Below, piece by piece: positions 6,461 to 8,327 of a stretch of DNA of 8,327 bases. Under the pieces are notes generated by a model that searched no databases, was not told where the DNA came from, and was given only the letters and a program-made list of their open reading frames with translations. Origin of the DNA: Sporichthyaceae bacterium (GTDB lineage Bacteria > Actinomycetota > Actinomycetes > JACCYY01); assembly GCA_013696235.1 (NCBI GenBank), contig JACCYY010000209.1, forward strand, positions 1 through 8,327, in the 5' to 3' direction. Numbering within the stretch: position 1 is the first letter of the stretch; each line of letters starts with the position of its first letter. The translations under genes and the position numbers were made by a program.

Positions 6461-7720
6461 TCAGCCGCGCGAGGGCGGTCGGGCCAGCGCCAGCTGGCTC
6501 ACCCCCAGGTACCCGGACCGGAAACCGGCCTCCGAGTAGGCCAGGTAGAGCTCCCAGAGCCGGCGGAACGGCTCGTCGAACCCCAGCGCGGCGACCTGGT
6601 CCCAGCTCTCGAGGAACTGGGTGCGCCACTGCTTGAGCGTCTCGACGTAGTGCAGGCGCAGGTCGCGCCGCTCAGCGACGTAGAGCGAGGTGTGCGCGGC
6701 GAGGTTCGCCTCGATCGCGTCCAGCGACGGGATCAAGCCACCGGGGAACACGTACTTCTGGATCCAGCCGTACGCGTTGCGGGTGGCCAGCATCTGGTCG
6801 TGGGGCATCGTGATGGCCTGCAGGCCGGCGCGCCCGCCCGGCTTGAGCAGCCGGTCCACGGTCGCGAAGTACTCCGGCCAGAGCTTCGGCCCGACCGCCT
6901 CGACCATCTCGACGCTCACCACCGCGTCGTACGTGCCGGTGAGGTCGCGGAAGTCCAGGTGCAACAGCTCGACGCGGTCGTCAAGCCCGGCCTCGGCCAC
7001 CTTCCTCCGGGCCAGCGCGAGCTGCTCCCCGGAGAGGGTCGTGCTGGTGACGGTGGCTCCGCGCTGGGCGGCGCGGATCGCGAGGAACCCCCAGCCGGTT
7101 CCGATCTCGACCACGGACATGCCCGACCGCACGCCGGCGAGGTCGAGGATGCCGTCGACCTTGCGCACCTGGGCGGCGGCGAGGTCGGTGGCGCCCGGGA
7201 GGGTGAGGTCGTCGGGGAACCAGCCCGACGAGTAGGTCATCGTCTCGTCGAGGAACGAGGCGAACATGTCGTTGGACAGGTCGTAGTGGCGCTCGATGTT
7301 GCGACGGGCACCCGGCTTCGTGTTCTTGTCGCCCACCGGGATCCGCGGCTCCACGTAGCGCCGGAGCCACTGCACCGGCCGCGGGACGATCGACCGGATG
7401 CGCTCGGCGAACGGGGTCAGCAGGTCCGCGAGGTCCGTGCCGGGTGCGGCTTCCCAGTCGCCGGCGATGTAGGCCTCGCCGAACCCGATCTTGACGTCTG
7501 CGCCCATCCGGGAGAGGAACGCGTCGGGTCGGACGACCCGCATCGTCGGCGCGTACGCGTCGCCGGTGCCGAGCACCTTGCCGTCGGGCATCTGCACGCG
7601 GACCGGCAGTCCACGCAGCGCATGCGCCATGACGCCCGCGGCCACCGTCGCACGCACCGAGCTGCGCGGGGCGGGCGGAACGACGGACCGGTGCACGCGA
7701 GTCGGCTCGGTGAGCGTCAT
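6461..7720 (-). CDS. Cyclopropane-fatty-acid-synthase-like SAM methyltransferase (DUF1365-linked branch)
   Basis: This 419-residue enzyme is predicted to transfer a methyl(ene) group from S-adenosylmethionine to the double bond of unsaturated phospholipid acyl chains. The N-terminal lipid-binding region (about 25-125) precedes a class I methyltransferase domain. HYDLSNDMFASFLDETMTYS is at 145-164, the SAM loop EIGTGWG at 205-211, EMVEAVG at 271-277 and YVFPGG at 323-328. The C-terminal helix LYLAYSEAGFRSGYLG (391-406) is typical. Compared with E. coli Cfa, the bicarbonate-site Cys is Ser165 and the His is Gln301, while the Glu (E274) is kept. This pattern is shared with UfaA1-like and DUF1365-linked members. 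The ATG at 7720 has AGGAGG seven bases upstream and overlaps the DUF1365 stop codon as ATGA. Products could be cyclopropane, 10-methyl or other methylated fatty acids. The fold is secure; the product is not. Confidence 0.88.
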   Translation of the reverse strand: MTLTEPTRVHRSVVPPAPRSSVRATVAAGVMAHALRGLPVRVQMPDGKVLGTGDAYAPTMRVVRPDAFLSRMGADVKIGFGEAYIAGDWEAAPGTDLADLLTPFAERIRSIVPRPVQWLRRYVEPRIPVGDKNTKPGARRNIERHYDLSNDMFASFLDETMTYSSGWFPDDLTLPGATDLAAAQVRKVDGILDLAGVRSGMSVVEIGTGWGFLAIRAAQRGATVTSTTLSGEQLALARRKVAEAGLDDRVELLHLDFRDLTGTYDAVVSVEMVEAVGPKLWPEYFATVDRLLKPGGRAGLQAITMPHDQMLATRNAYGWIQKYVFPGGLIPSLDAIEANLAAHTSLYVAERRDLRLHYVETLKQWRTQFLESWDQVAALGFDEPFRRLWELYLAYSEAGFRSGYLGVSQLALARPPSRG

Positions 7721-8327
7721 CGGACCCCCTCCTGGTGGTGGTGCGGGCGGCGCGGCACGATCGGCAGGCGGCGGAGCCACAGCCGGATGCCGTGCCAGTG
7801 GATCGCAGCGACGACACGCTGCGGCATGAGCGGGTGGCGGGCCGCAGCGCGGGCCAGGGCGCCGCGGGTGGCTGGTTCAGCCCGGCCGCGGAACGTCGCG
7901 GTGAAGAGCAGCTCGCCGTGCTGGCGGAGCACGATGCTCACCCCGACGTCGCCGCCGTCGAGCCTGAAGCGCATGTCGTACGTGCCCTCGACGGTCACGA
8001 ACGGCGAGACGTAGAACGCCTTGTCCGTGCGCGCCTGACCGTTCTCGTCGAGCTCGAGCAGGTAGCAGTGCCGCTCGCCGTAGGTGTTGGACACCTCGGC
8101 GACGACGCAGGCCAGCTCGCCGTCCGGCCGGATGCACCAGTACACGGTCAGCGGGTCGAAGACGTACCCGAACGAGCGCGCGTTGGCGAGCATGAGGATG
8201 CGGCAGCCGGCCAGGTCGACGCCCTCGGTGCTCGCGTACGTGGTGAGGTTGTCCCGGATCGACCGGGCGGGGTCGCCGAGGTGGTCGGACGAGCGGAACG
8301 ACGCGAGGGCGCTCCAGAGCCCGGACA
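7717..8327 (-). CDS. DUF1365 family protein, 5' end cut by the window
   Basis: The frame is open to the right edge, so the true start lies outside; 203 codons with stop are visible from a full length usually near 240-260. The visible part begins SGLWSALASFRSSDHLGDPA. It contains the DUF1365 hallmarks HLGDPARSIRDN, ARSFGYVFDPLTVYWC, EVSNTYGERHCYLL, KAFYVSPF and, near the C-terminus, AAIHWHGIRLWLRRLP. The ATG at 8193 lies inside the conserved region (MLANARSFGYVF) and is not the start. The biochemical function is unknown. In many bacteria this family is encoded between an FAD-dependent oxidoreductase and a cyclopropane-synthase-like methyltransferase, and here the methyltransferase follows with an ATGA overlap. 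That points to a role in making or handling modified fatty acyl lipids. The C-terminus is rich in Arg, Pro and His (PRRPHHHQEGVR). Confidence 0.88.
   Translation of the reverse strand, partial: SGLWSALASFRSSDHLGDPARSIRDNLTTYASTEGVDLAGCRILMLANARSFGYVFDPLTVYWCIRPDGELACVVAEVSNTYGERHCYLLELDENGQARTDKAFYVSPFVTVEGTYDMRFRLDGGDVGVSIVLRQHGELLFTATFRGRAEPATRGALARAAARHPLMPQRVVAAIHWHGIRLWLRRLPIVPRRPHHHQEGVR

Noticed and set aside
5218..6636. Open frame of 472 codons on the plus strand across the DUF948, whiB and methyltransferase genes
   Set aside because: It spans three real minus-strand genes and their spacers, and its Arg/Pro/Ser-rich translation shows no domain.
6650..8014. Open frame of 454 codons on the plus strand opposite the methyltransferase and DUF1365 genes
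   Set aside because: Antisense shadow; its His/Asp/Val-rich composition reflects the complement of codons on the true strand.
1..8327. Mobile element, CRISPR array, tRNA, phage or defence system
   Set aside because: No transposase or integrase motifs, no spaced direct repeats, no tRNA-like fold and no defence domains were seen; gene content and order are chromosomal.

Overview
The window is high-GC DNA from an actinobacterium (Actinomycetota). A WhiB-family iron-sulfur regulator, a group confined to actinobacteria and their phages, makes this nearly certain, and the alaS-ruvX-mltG-aroE gene order agrees (Mycobacterium tuberculosis has the same order at Rv2555c-Rv2552c). I cannot name a genus. 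All nine genes lie on the minus strand, so transcription runs from high to low coordinates. Coding density is very high, and GTG is the start codon of four of the nine genes.

Region A (about 6460-8327) is a lipid-modification operon cut by the right edge. It holds a DUF1365 gene whose 5' end is missing, joined by an ATGA overlap to a cyclopropane-fatty-acid-synthase-like methyltransferase. The methyltransferase belongs to the DUF1365-linked branch of the family, whose active-site residues differ from classical Cfa. Region B (6016-6460) is a WhiB3/WhiD-type regulator gene, preceded by a 154-bp spacer that contains no TA dinucleotide and therefore no ordinary actinobacterial -10 box.

Region C (12-5960) looks like one six-gene operon: a DUF948 membrane protein, a small DUF6167-like membrane protein, alaS, ruvX, mltG and aroE. 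Most junctions overlap or are only a few bases wide. The exception is a 76-bp spacer before mltG, which holds a perfect 7-bp-stem hairpin. A possible -10 hexamer (TAGGGT) lies about 65 bases upstream of the first gene. The operon combines tRNA charging (AlaS), pre-16S rRNA processing or recombination (RuvX), peptidoglycan chain termination (MltG) and aromatic amino acid synthesis (AroE). This grouping is conserved rather than a dedicated pathway.

I see no mobile element, CRISPR array, tRNA, rRNA or defence system, and no clearly new system. The points most worth a second look are the active site of the methyltransferase, the promoter and neighbourhood of the whiB gene, the hairpin before mltG, and the two uncharacterised membrane proteins ahead of alaS.
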